Assembly (NCBI GenBank): GCA_964623315.1
Contig: CAZUSU010000030.1
Span: 1 to 17,591, forward strand
DNA from: CAZUSU01 sp964623315
GTDB taxonomy: Bacteria > Patescibacteriota > Patescibacteriia > Magasanikbacterales > 2-02-FULL-50-9b
Direction of reading: 5' to 3'
DNA: 17,591 nucleotides
Shown here in pieces: positions 6,271 through 13,306 of this stretch. The translations under genes were made by a program, and so were the position numbers. Below the pieces are notes generated by a model, which worked only from the letters and a program-made list of their open reading frames with translations, searched no databases and was not told where the DNA came from. Numbering within the stretch: the stretch's first letter is position 1; the number at the start of each line of letters is the position of its first letter.

Positions 6271-7347
6271 ATGCGCGCATTGATTGCAGCCGGTGGCCAC
6301 GCCACCCGTTTACGCCCCATAACGCACACCATTAACAAACATCTCATTCCGCTTGCCAACAAGCCGATGATTTTTTATGCCATAGAAAAGGTGGTCAGTG
6401 TGGGTGTGCGCGAGATTTACATAAACATTAATCCGGGCGAACAGGAGTTGCAACGTTATGTGGGTGATGGTAGTCGATGGGGAGCGCGGGTGCATTACAT
6501 TGAGCAACTCGGCGGGCCCAAAGGTCTCGCGCATATTATTCGCAATGCAGAACCGTACCTGCGCGGCGAACCGTTTATTTTTTATCTGGGCGACAATATT
6601 GTGCTGGGGTCATTGGAGCGTTTTGTTACGCGGCTCCAACGCGATCATCTTGATTGTGTATTGGCGTTTGCGCGGGTGCAGGACCCGAGCCGTTTTGGGG
6701 TGCCCGTTATAGAAAACGGCCGTCTCATACGCATAGAGGAAAAACCGGCCGTGCCGCAATCCGATTTTGCGCAAGCCGGTATTTATTTTTACACAGACGC
6801 TATTTTTGACGCCGTAAAAAAAATTGAGCCAAGCAGTCGCGGCGAGCTGGAAATTTCAGACGCTAATTCATGGCTTATTGCCAACGGACATGCGGTGGGA
6901 TGGGAAGAAATTACCGGCTGGTGGAAGGACACGGGCAAACCGGAGGACTTATTGGAGGGCAACCAATTACTGCTGGACGAAATGACGATGGCTGAAGCGC
7001 GCAACGAAGGAATGATTGGCCCCAACGTCATTATTCAAGGTCGCGTAAAGATTTCTAAAGGCGCGCGCATTTGGGACAACGTATTAATTCGCGGGCCGGT
7101 AGTGATTGGCGAAAACGCTTGCATCAGTAACGGCTATATTGGACCCTACACCGCGATTGGCAATAACGCATACATAGATAAAACTGAAATTGAACATTCC
7201 ATCGTGCTTGAGCATGCACGCATTATTGCCGACACGCGCATCGTTGATTCTATCATCGGAAAAAATGCGTCCATCACGTCCGCAAAATCATCTCTCCCGT
7301 TGGGACATAAATTAGTGGTTGGTGATAATTCACAAGTGGAAATTTGA
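6271..7347 (+). CDS. rmlA: Glucose-1-phosphate thymidylyltransferase, long form with beta-helix domain
   Basis: A 358-aa sugar nucleotidyltransferase that should join glucose-1-phosphate and dTTP to dTDP-glucose, the entry step to dTDP-rhamnose. The catalytic domain (about 1-240) has the signature GGHATRLRPIT (8-18; the usual GxGTRL is GHATRL), KHLIPLANKPM (23-33), YLGDNI with the metal-binding Asp108, EEKPAVPQS (156-164) and WWKDTGKPEDLL (217-228). Residues about 248-358 are a left-handed beta-helix with hexapeptide-like repeats (IGPNVIIQG, IGENACISN, IGNNAYID), which defines the long RmlA form known from actinobacteria, archaea and CPR. Other sugar nucleotidyltransferases share this layout, so the exact substrate is inferred from rmlD nearby. 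A TATACT at 6261 could be a -10 box, but no good -35 accompanies it. Confidence 0.88.
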   Translation: MRALIAAGGHATRLRPITHTINKHLIPLANKPMIFYAIEKVVSVGVREIYININPGEQELQRYVGDGSRWGARVHYIEQLGGPKGLAHIIRNAEPYLRGEPFIFYLGDNIVLGSLERFVTRLQRDHLDCVLAFARVQDPSRFGVPVIENGRLIRIEEKPAVPQSDFAQAGIYFYTDAIFDAVKKIEPSSRGELEISDANSWLIANGHAVGWEEITGWWKDTGKPEDLLEGNQLLLDEMTMAEARNEGMIGPNVIIQGRVKISKGARIWDNVLIRGPVVIGENACISNGYIGPYTAIGNNAYIDKTEIEHSIVLEHARIIADTRIVDSIIGKNASITSAKSSLPLGHKLVVGDNSQVEI

Positions 7348-7372
7348 TGGGTGCTTACGGTGGGCGCTTATT

Positions 7373-8203
7373 TTATAAGGCGCGTTCTTGTGCGAGCCGT
7401 GTGCCGTTTATGACATCGGTAAACACTAAAACGCCCTCATCCGTGACCGACACATCGCGAATATCAGTTCCGGAAACGATGAGCAAGGGGTCAGACGTTG
7501 GATCACCGAGTTGCAGTGCTCTTATTCGTTCCGATTGCACCACGAGTAATAATCCGCGTTTCGGTACGGCTACGACGGCGCGTATCGGACTACTGAATCG
7601 TGCCAATAAGATCGGTGTTTTGGTTTGTGTCGGTACCGACCATAGTTCAAACGGTGTGTGAACCAAAATCACCGAGGTTTTATTAAAAGTATGAGCGAGT
7701 ACGTGTGTACCCGGTAATGAAAATTTTATTTTATCATTCTCAAAAAAATTAACTCTACCCGTGAGGGATGATCGCACTGCCGTCATGCCGTGAAGAGTGA
7801 CCGATTCTGCGCTGATGATTGGCGCGGGCAGAGGCGCCTCATGCGCCCCCACGCGCGCCGCGCGCACGAGTGAAATAGTTTCAACAAAAGTGGTGATGAG
7901 CGGATCCACGCGAATAATTTTTTCAAACGGCATAAATCCCTCACGCGTTATACGTACCGTATGCACACCGGGGAATACAGAGCGAATGGACACCGGCGAT
8001 CGCTTGGTCTGCACCACGGCATCAAGCTGTAGTTCTGCGTCGCTGGGGTCAAATGAAAGCTGAATATTGCCGGTGCGGGCGACGGTTAACGGAGATAATT
8101 TCAGGCGATAGCCGCTCGCAAAACTCACCAAAAAAAACGCGGTGATGATATAGCATATGACCACCATCCAGAAGAGAGAGCGACGAGTTGAGCGGCGGAG
8201 CAT
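7373..8203 (-). CDS. Membrane-anchored PEGA-domain protein
   Basis: A 276-aa protein with a short basic N-terminus (MLRRSTRRS), one membrane helix (about 10-30, FWMVVICYIITAFFLVSFAS) and an extracytoplasmic remainder. Residues about 46-113 look like a PEGA domain, a beta-sandwich of surface proteins: GNIQLSFDPSDAELQLD, then SPVSIRSVFPGVHTVRI, EGFMPFEKII and a closing beta strand. The C-terminal 150 residues are beta-rich with repeated short blades (for example VHTPFELWSVPT and VAVPKRGLLLVVQS), perhaps a degenerate propeller. Such single-helix PEGA proteins are common in Patescibacteria and of unknown function; peptidoglycan or surface binding is a guess. It is divergent from murA, with back-to-back promoters, and convergent with rmlA. 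Confidence 0.85.
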   Translation of the reverse strand: MLRRSTRRSLFWMVVICYIITAFFLVSFASGYRLKLSPLTVARTGNIQLSFDPSDAELQLDAVVQTKRSPVSIRSVFPGVHTVRITREGFMPFEKIIRVDPLITTFVETISLVRAARVGAHEAPLPAPIISAESVTLHGMTAVRSSLTGRVNFFENDKIKFSLPGTHVLAHTFNKTSVILVHTPFELWSVPTQTKTPILLARFSSPIRAVVAVPKRGLLLVVQSERIRALQLGDPTSDPLLIVSGTDIRDVSVTDEGVLVFTDVINGTRLAQERAL

Positions 8204-8207
8204 AGTA

Positions 8208-8236
8208 TTGCGAAATTGGTCTGCCTAGTGTACTCT
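8208..8236 (+). promoter_or_regulatory. Promoter of murA
   Basis: TTGCGA (8208-8213) and TACTCT (8231-8236) are separated by 17 bp. The predicted transcription start near 8243 is only about four bases before the ATG at 8247, so the murA mRNA would be nearly leaderless, in keeping with the missing SD. It lies back to back with the PEGA-gene promoter, with overlapping -10 boxes. Confidence 0.55.
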
Positions 8237-8255
8237 GTTGTGTATTATGGCGCAA
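8227..8255 (-). promoter_or_regulatory. Promoter of the PEGA-domain gene
   Basis: Read on the minus strand, TTGCGC (8255-8250) and TACACT (8232-8227) are 17 bp apart, with the start codon at 8203. Transcription would begin near 8220, leaving a leader of about 17 bases without an SD. The -35 hexamer lies inside the first codons of murA, and the -10 overlaps the murA -10 by two bases. Confidence 0.6.
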
Positions 8256-9509
8256 TTGCGTATTCAAGGACAAAAAAAATTGGAAGGTGCGGTCGCGGTG
8301 TCTGGCGCCAAAAATGCGGCGCTCAAATTTATTGCGGCCGCATTGCTCTGTGACGGGCCGGTTACGCTTACCCGCGTACCAATGATTGATGATGTGCGGC
8401 GCATGTTAGACATTGTCCGCGCACTGGGTGCGTCTGTTGCATACAACCCACAGGAACACACCGTAGAGATTGATCCGCGTACCGTAACTTCTCACGCCAT
8501 TACCGAAGAACAGGCACGGACGATTCGCACGTCAATTATGCTTGTTGGTCCGCTCCTTGCGCGCTTTAGTTCTGCATCTATCGGGTATCCGGGAGGGTGC
8601 GTTATTGGTCGGCGGCCAATTGATTTATATTTGCAGGGATATGAAATGTTTGGCGCATCGCGCGAACAAAAAAATGACATTTTTACCTTTAATGCAAAAA
8701 AATTATCAGGCATGACTTTTGTTTTTCCCTTGGTGAGCGTGGTGGCAACCGAAACCTTTATGATGATGGCCACACGCATTGAGGGCGTTACCGTTTTGCA
8801 AAATGCCGCCATGGAACCGGAAGTGGTTGCGCTCGCCGATTTTTTGAATCAATGCGGTGCACGTATTGTCGGCGCCGGAACTCCCACGATTACCATTACG
8901 GGCGTTCGTTCGCTATGCGGTGGCATTGTGGCCATGATTCCAGATCGCATTGAGACGGGCACTTTTGTTATTTTGGGCGCGCTTATGAGATCGCGTTTGC
9001 GTGTAGAACGGTGTGAGCCGTCGCATAACGCCGTATTGCTGGAATTACTGCGTCGCATCCATGTGCCGATTACGGTGGGTCCGGATTGGATTGAAACACA
9101 GCCATACGCAAACCAATTAATTGCAACCAATATTAAGACGCATGAGTATCCGGGTTTTATAACCGATCTGCAGGCGCCTTTGGTGGTGCTTTTAACGCAA
9201 GCCGTTGGTTTATCGCTCGTCCATGAAACAATTTTTGAGGGGCGTTTATTTTATACCGACCTGTTGAACCGCATGGGTGCAAATATTATTTTGTGTGACC
9301 CGCACAGAGCGCTGGTGGAAGGTCCCACCAAACTGCACGGCAAAAAATTGGAAAGTCCGGATATTCGTGCCGGTATGGCTATGGTGATGGCCGGTCTCTT
9401 GGCCGAAGGAGAAACAATTATCGGTAACATTGAACAGGTTGATCGCGGTTATGAACAGGTGGATACTCGACTGCAAGCACTCGGAGCTGATATCATGCGT
9501 ATAGCATAA
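8247..9509 (+). CDS. murA: UDP-N-acetylglucosamine 1-carboxyvinyltransferase
   Basis: A 420-aa cytoplasmic enzyme that transfers enolpyruvate from PEP to UDP-GlcNAc, the first committed step of peptidoglycan synthesis. The motif SGAKNAALK (19-27) carries the UDP-GlcNAc/PEP-binding Lys22 and Asn23. YPGGCVIGRRPIDL (114-127) holds Cys118, the residue equivalent to E. coli Cys115 that fosfomycin alkylates, so the enzyme is of the fosfomycin-targetable type. Further matches are EPEVVALADFLNQCGARI, ITDLQAPLVVL and ETIFEGRLFYTDLLNRMGA. Length fits the family. The ATG at 8247 is chosen over an upstream TTG (8238), which would add only three residues. It heads an operon with the S41 protease and the flavin genes. 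Confidence 0.96.
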   Translation: MAQLRIQGQKKLEGAVAVSGAKNAALKFIAAALLCDGPVTLTRVPMIDDVRRMLDIVRALGASVAYNPQEHTVEIDPRTVTSHAITEEQARTIRTSIMLVGPLLARFSSASIGYPGGCVIGRRPIDLYLQGYEMFGASREQKNDIFTFNAKKLSGMTFVFPLVSVVATETFMMMATRIEGVTVLQNAAMEPEVVALADFLNQCGARIVGAGTPTITITGVRSLCGGIVAMIPDRIETGTFVILGALMRSRLRVERCEPSHNAVLLELLRRIHVPITVGPDWIETQPYANQLIATNIKTHEYPGFITDLQAPLVVLLTQAVGLSLVHETIFEGRLFYTDLLNRMGANIILCDPHRALVEGPTKLHGKKLESPDIRAGMAMVMAGLLAEGETIIGNIEQVDRGYEQVDTRLQALGADIMRIA

Positions 9510-9521
9510 CCATCGTACTTT

Positions 9522-10844
9522 ATGTATCAACCGGAATATCCTTCTGCGCGCGAACGGACACACCGCATCGTTCGGCGATATTTTTTTTCAATGGTTGTGG
9601 TGGGGGTTTTTGGTTTGGGTATTTTTATTGGTCGCTCAAGCGATGCGCCGGTGGAGGCGGTCAGCCGTCGTTTTTCGGAAGCGCAGTGTCCAATAAAAAA
9701 TAGTGCCGTTAAATCCGGATTATCTTATAGCGTTGACTTTAAACAGTTTTGGGAAGTGTGGAGTAAAATTCAGGAAAAATCAGTTAAGCGTCCTTTGGAC
9801 GACATGAAATTATTTCAAGGCGCAATGTCGGGGATGGTGAGCGCGCTTGAAGATCCGTATTCAGTTTATTTCACGCCAAAAGTTGCAAAGCAGTTTGCCG
9901 AAGAGCTGCAAGGCAGTTTTTCCGGTATTGGCGCCGAGGTTGGTGCAAAAGAAGGACGCGTGGTTATTGTCGCGCCGCTTCCCGATTCGCCGGCGGAACG
10001 TGCCGGTTTGCAATCCGGTGATTTTGTTTTAATGATCAACGATGAATCCACTTTTGGGCTTGCCGTTGACGAAGCCGTTAAGCGCATTCGCGGACCGCAA
10101 GGCACTACCGTCGTACTACAAGTAGAACGCGCCGGCGTTAAACAACCCATCAAAATTTCCATTACGCGTCAAAAAATTGATTTGAAAAGCGTAGCCACCA
10201 TCGTACTGCCTAACGACATTGTTTTAATGACCGTAACCACATTCAACGAACAAACCGCCAAGCAGTTTGAAGAGGCCGTTCAGCTTATTCAGCAAAAAAA
10301 TGCGCGCGGCATTATTCTTGACCTGCGCAATAATCCGGGCGGTTATTTAGAAACATCCGTTGCGTTTGTGAGTGAATGGCTCCTGCCCGATGTTGTCGTG
10401 GTTGGTGAGCGGGGGAGCGTTTCCACTACCACGCCGCGCAGTGAAATCTTGAGCACGGGGTTTCATCGGTTGCTCGGTATTCCTACGGTGGTGCTGGTAA
10501 ATGAGGGCTCCGCAAGTGCGGCAGAAATTGTTGCCGGCGCACTGCAAGACCATCGTGCGGCAACTCTCATGGGGACTAAAACATTTGGGAAGGGCTCGGT
10601 ACAGGAATATGAAGAACTACCGGACGGTTCAGCGCTAAAATTAACGGTGGCACACTGGTATACGCCGAGCGACCGTTCAATTAATGAAAATGGTATCAAG
10701 CCGGATGTTGTGGTTGATGACAAACCGGACAAACCGGCGGCTGATGGCCTGCAGACGGTGTACGGTCGCAAGGACTGGAGCAAAGATCCGTTAGTACAAA
10801 AAGCAATTTCGCACCTTTCTAAAACGCCGCGCTCTGCACCCTAA
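9522..10844 (+). CDS. ctpA: S41 family C-terminal processing peptidase
   Basis: A 440-aa carboxyl-terminal processing protease. After a basic N-terminus there is one membrane helix (about 20-38, ending GLGIFIGRSS), placing the rest outside the membrane. A PDZ domain spans about 130-220 (SFSGIGAEVG, SPAERAGLQSGDFVLMIND) and gates the protease core. LDLRNNPGGYLE (267-278) is the family signature. The catalytic dyad is Ser332 in NEGSASAAEI and Lys357 in GTKTFGKGSVQ, 25 residues apart as in known CtpA/CtpB enzymes. INENGIKPDVVV (387-398) closes the core. Likely roles are trimming secreted or envelope proteins; position after murA fits control of wall enzymes, as inference. It begins 12 bases after murA without an SD. 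Confidence 0.94.
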   Translation: MYQPEYPSARERTHRIVRRYFFSMVVVGVFGLGIFIGRSSDAPVEAVSRRFSEAQCPIKNSAVKSGLSYSVDFKQFWEVWSKIQEKSVKRPLDDMKLFQGAMSGMVSALEDPYSVYFTPKVAKQFAEELQGSFSGIGAEVGAKEGRVVIVAPLPDSPAERAGLQSGDFVLMINDESTFGLAVDEAVKRIRGPQGTTVVLQVERAGVKQPIKISITRQKIDLKSVATIVLPNDIVLMTVTTFNEQTAKQFEEAVQLIQQKNARGIILDLRNNPGGYLETSVAFVSEWLLPDVVVVGERGSVSTTTPRSEILSTGFHRLLGIPTVVLVNEGSASAAEIVAGALQDHRAATLMGTKTFGKGSVQEYEELPDGSALKLTVAHWYTPSDRSINENGIKPDVVVDDKPDKPAADGLQTVYGRKDWSKDPLVQKAISHLSKTPRSAP

Positions 10845-10845
10845 C

Positions 10846-11211
10846 TTGTGGCAGGTGCGTGGAGTGGTGACGCGTGGGCTCGGCGCCGCGCATGCATTGG
10901 GATATCCCACGATCAACGTGACCTATGCGTCAGATTGTCCGTTGGCCGCCGGTATTTATGCGGCATTTGCAGAACGGCAAGGACAGAGGTGGCGTGGTGT
11001 TGCGGTCGTGGGCGGTGATTTCGCCGTGAGCACACGGCCAAAAGTTGAAATACACTTATTTGAAAGGTGCGATGTCAGTGAGAACGAACCGGTGATGATA
11101 CAATTCTGTCAACAGATCGGTGTGCAGGAAAAAATTTCATCGCGCGATGAACTGATAAAAAAAATCGCACGTGATGTGGCGACTGCTAAAAAATGGTGGG
11201 CAGAACAATAA
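10846..11211 (+). CDS. Stand-alone riboflavin kinase domain
   Basis: A 121-aa protein corresponding to the C-terminal flavokinase domain of RibF, which phosphorylates riboflavin to FMN with ATP. Matches are VRGVVTRGLGAAHALGYPTINV, read in two parts: the glycine-rich loop (about 5-19) and the Mg-ATP motif PTIN (21-24); then AAGIYAAF, WRGVAVVG, the catalytic-Glu strand VEIHLFE (Glu68) and SRDELIKKIARDVATAKKWW at the C-terminus. The usual Arg-Arg-Leu-Gly in the loop is replaced by Ala-His-Ala-Leu-Gly. The FAD-synthetase half of bacterial RibF is absent, so this protein could make FMN but not FAD. The start is a TTG one base after the protease stop. It precedes riboflavin synthase, supporting a flavin role. 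Confidence 0.82.
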   Translation: MWQVRGVVTRGLGAAHALGYPTINVTYASDCPLAAGIYAAFAERQGQRWRGVAVVGGDFAVSTRPKVEIHLFERCDVSENEPVMIQFCQQIGVQEKISSRDELIKKIARDVATAKKWWAEQ

Positions 11212-11221
11212 CATATTAAAT

Positions 11222-11818
11222 ATGTTTACCGGAATTATAACTGACATCGGCACCATCATAGAGGCACAAAACCGCAACGGGTGGTTTCATGTGCGTATTG
11301 GCGCACCGGCAACGGCGGCACGCTTGCGCGAAGGGAGTAGTGTGGCAGTAAACGGCGTATGCCTGACGGCTAATCACCTATCAGCGACGGGCGAAATTGA
11401 TTTTTCCATTTTGCCCGCCACCTTACGCATAACAACTATTTCTGCGTGGCAGGTGGGGGGAAGAGTAAATCTAGAATGCGCCCTGCGCGTGGGGGATGAA
11501 TTAGGCGGTCATTTTGTGTATGGTCATGTTGATGGGTGCGGCACCGTGGCAAGCGTCATTGCCGAAGAAAATTCAAAACGGCTTCATATTATCATTCCAC
11601 CGGCGCTTTTGCCCTACCGCGCACCAAAAGGTTCGGTGTGTGTGGACGGTGTTTCGCTAACGATATCCGCGCTCACCGATGATGGTTTTGAAGTGGCGCT
11701 GGTTGAATACACCTTACAACACACGACACTTGATTCACTTTTGGTGGGCGATCAGGTGCAGGTGGAGATGGATATGTTACTGAAATTTTTGCATCAGACC
11801 CCGTCTAAAATCTCCTGA
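11222..11818 (+). CDS. ribE: Riboflavin synthase, alpha chain
   Basis: A 198-aa enzyme that dismutates two 6,7-dimethyl-8-ribityllumazine molecules into riboflavin and a pyrimidinedione. The start MFTGIITDIG is the family hallmark, so the ATG at 11222 is chosen over an upstream ATG at 11171 inside the kinase gene. Two lumazine-binding repeats are visible: VNGVCLTA (43-50, Cys47) with LPATLRIT in the first, and VDGVSLTI (141-148, Ser145) with YTLQHTTL and VEMD (Asp184) in the second. GGHFVYGHVDG (95-105) links them. Cys47, Ser145 and Asp184 correspond to functional residues of E. coli RibC. The first repeat has Ala where Glu is usual (PATL versus xETL). No lumazine synthase, ribBA or ribD is in the window. 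It converges with era, with two bases between stops. Confidence 0.94.
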   Translation: MFTGIITDIGTIIEAQNRNGWFHVRIGAPATAARLREGSSVAVNGVCLTANHLSATGEIDFSILPATLRITTISAWQVGGRVNLECALRVGDELGGHFVYGHVDGCGTVASVIAEENSKRLHIIIPPALLPYRAPKGSVCVDGVSLTISALTDDGFEVALVEYTLQHTTLDSLLVGDQVQVEMDMLLKFLHQTPSKIS

Positions 11819-11820
11819 TA

Positions 11821-12684
11821 CTACACCATGCTCATCCAGTGCGGATTTGTTTCAACGTCCAACTCCAGAAAAACTTTTTTATCCAAAATTTGTTCAAACT
11901 CCTTGCGGGCGACGGTGCCAATTTCTTTTATGGTACGGCCACGTGCGCCAATGACCATTTTTTTATAACGGTCTGCGCTGACCACAATGCGCGCCTTCAC
12001 CACAAACATACTATCGCCACCATCCCGTGTTGATTTTTCTTCTATAGAATCCACGACCACATGCATTTCATACGGCAGTTCATCGCGGGAAATGTGCAGG
12101 GCTTTTTCACGAATCAATTCCGCGACCCATTGCTCGCGGGTCAAATTTGTTTTTTGGTTTTCATACAGCGGCTCGCCATCGGGGAGCGCTGAATACACGG
12201 CGTCAATGAGAGTGGGGAGGTGTTCGCCCGTTTGCGCGGAAATTTCTATGATGTGTTGAAACAGTTCCGGCGCCAATTCCACATACGATTCCCGAAAGGG
12301 GCGTTTGTACAGATCTAATTTATTAAGCACCATTATTTTTTGTATGAGGGGAGCGCGCCGCAAGAGTGATAACATAAATCGTTCTTCGGCGCCGATGGAT
12401 CGTGTTGGGTCAACGACATACAAAATGACATCAACATCGCGCAATGATTCCTCAACTTTTTTGAGCAGAACGCCGGTCAAATTTCCGTGCGAACCCTTGA
12501 GGACTCCCGGCGTGTCCATGAAAATAATCTGTCCGCGCCCGTCTTCATAGGTGCCATGAATCACGTGACGCGTGGTTTGCGGCACCGGCGTGATAATGGA
12601 AAGCTTGCGCCCCACGAGCGCATTGAGCAAAGTTGATTTGCCGACGTTGGAGCGACCAATGATCACTGCAAATCCTGACTTCAT
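11821..12684 (-). CDS. era: GTPase Era
   Basis: A 287-aa Ras-like GTPase with a C-terminal KH domain; Era binds the 3' end of 16S rRNA and helps 30S subunit assembly. The G domain shows G1 GRSNVGKS (10-17), G2 around QTTRH (36-40), G3 DTPG (57-60), G4 NKLD (121-124) and G5 SAQ (149-151). LPDGEPLYE (167-175) and [20 protein letters not shown] (190-209) match the Era linker, and the KH loop GARG (246-249) is followed by the IKEIG helix. The Ser at residue 12, where Era normally has Pro, is like EngB-type G1 loops, but the KH domain settles the identity. Its ATG overlaps the rpmA TGA as ATGA, so the two are coupled. The C-terminal end nearly abuts ribE, without a terminator. Confidence 0.95.
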   Translation of the reverse strand: MKSGFAVIIGRSNVGKSTLLNALVGRKLSIITPVPQTTRHVIHGTYEDGRGQIIFMDTPGVLKGSHGNLTGVLLKKVEESLRDVDVILYVVDPTRSIGAEERFMLSLLRRAPLIQKIMVLNKLDLYKRPFRESYVELAPELFQHIIEISAQTGEHLPTLIDAVYSALPDGEPLYENQKTNLTREQWVAELIREKALHISRDELPYEMHVVVDSIEEKSTRDGGDSMFVVKARIVVSADRYKKMVIGARGRTIKEIGTVARKEFEQILDKKVFLELDVETNPHWMSMV

Positions 12685-12962
12685 TTTGCGCTCGTGACGT
12701 TGGCAAATTTACGCAATTTGAGCGAGCCATCAAAGGCGCGCACGCGGCGCGTGGTGAATTTCACGATACCGGCAATAGCGGCGTAAAGCGTATCATCGCC
12801 ACCGCGACGGACATTTTTGCCCGGATGCATTTTGGTGCCTCTCTGACGATAAATAATAGACCCCGCGTTGGCTTTTTGGCCATCATGGAGCTTTGCGCCC
12901 AGACGTTTGGAGGCGGAATCACGTCCGAGCGATGTGGAGCCACCGGATTTTTTATGTGCCAT
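12681..12962 (-). CDS. rpmA: 50S ribosomal protein L27 (bL27)
   Basis: A 93-aa ribosomal protein beginning [16 protein letters not shown], the standard bL27 start without the cleaved N-terminal extension found in Firmicutes, so its Ala2 tail can reach the peptidyl-transferase centre directly. [16 protein letters not shown] (38-53) and the [16 protein letters not shown] segment are also typical. In most bacteria rpmA follows rplU (L21); here L21 is absent and rpmA is instead coupled to era by a 4-base overlap. A consensus promoter (TTGACA-N17-TATACT) lies upstream and would give a leader of about 25 bases; no SD is well placed. Confidence 0.97.
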   Translation of the reverse strand: MAHKKSGGSTSLGRDSASKRLGAKLHDGQKANAGSIIYRQRGTKMHPGKNVRRGGDDTLYAAIAGIVKFTTRRVRAFDGSLKLRKFANVTSAK

Positions 12963-12971
12963 AGAAAATTA

Positions 12972-13000
12972 TTGCCTATTTCTGATGGGACGAGTATACT
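12972..13000 (+). promoter_or_regulatory. Promoter of the nfu-mraY-ftsW-murG operon
   Basis: TTGCCT (12972-12977) and TATACT (12995-13000) are separated by 17 bp. Transcription would start near 13007, only about nine bases before the nfu ATG at 13016. Its -10 box shares five bases with the rpmA -10 on the other strand, so the two polymerases would compete for one melting site. Confidence 0.7.
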
Positions 13001-13003
13001 CGT
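12990..13003. repeat. 14-bp perfect palindrome forming a shared bidirectional -10
   Basis: ACGAGTATACTCGT equals its own reverse complement. Its centre supplies TATACT in both directions, serving rpmA on the minus strand and nfu on the plus strand. It could equally be an operator for a dimeric repressor; the two readings are not exclusive. Confidence 0.8.
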
Positions 13004-13022
13004 TTCTACCGAGCTATGTCAA
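12994..13022 (-). promoter_or_regulatory. Consensus promoter of rpmA-era
   Basis: On the minus strand a perfect TTGACA (13022-13017) is followed after exactly 17 bp by TATACT (12999-12994). The -35 lies within the first three codons of the divergent nfu gene. Predicted start of transcription is near 12987. The strong match suits a ribosomal protein operon. Confidence 0.85.
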
Positions 13023-13306
13023 GAACACCATCTGAAATTGAAGCACACATTAAGCAAGCGCTTGTGGAGCGGGTTGCGCCATTGTTAGCTATGCACCGTG
13101 GCGGCGCCGAACTGGTGTCTTTTGCGCCGGAAACGGGCGTTGCAACGGTGCGTTTTTTGGGTACTTGCGTCGGATGCCCGATGTCCACGCTTACCCTAAA
13201 AGGCGGAGTAGAAGCAGAACTCCTTGATGCCGTTCCCGAAGTGCAAGAGGTGCACGCCGAAGGCGTTGACGAAGAATCGTTTGAATTTATCGGTGAAGAT
13301 TCATGA
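13016..13306 (+). CDS. nfu: NifU C-terminal-domain (Nfu-type) Fe-S scaffold protein
   Basis: A 96-aa protein consisting of a single NifU C-terminal domain. The diagnostic GTCVGCPMST segment contains the CxxC pair Cys51 and Cys54, which binds a 4Fe-4S cluster between two monomers for delivery to apoproteins. The helix before it (EAHIKQALVERVAPLLAMHRGGAEL) and the GVEAELLDAVPEVQEV helix after it match the family. Length is normal for a stand-alone domain. It leads an operon into cell-wall genes and overlaps the next gene by ATGA (13303-13306). No cysteine desulfurase or other Fe-S gene is nearby, so partners must lie elsewhere. The ATG lies about nine bases after the predicted transcription start. 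Confidence 0.9.
   Translation: MSRTPSEIEAHIKQALVERVAPLLAMHRGGAELVSFAPETGVATVRFLGTCVGCPMSTLTLKGGVEAELLDAVPEVQEVHAEGVDEESFEFIGEDS

Noticed and set aside
7364..7383. Possible hairpin between rmlA and the PEGA-domain gene
   Set aside because: The arms pair only with a bulged G, the loop has three bases, and there is no T-tract on either strand, so it cannot be called a terminator.
7344..7661. 105-codon plus-strand frame just after rmlA
   Set aside because: It is antisense to the PEGA-domain gene; Ser/Thr-rich with no initiation signal.
11821..12684. Assignment of the GTPase as EngB or Der because of the GRSNVGKS loop
   Set aside because: There is one G domain followed by a KH domain with GARG, which is the Era layout.
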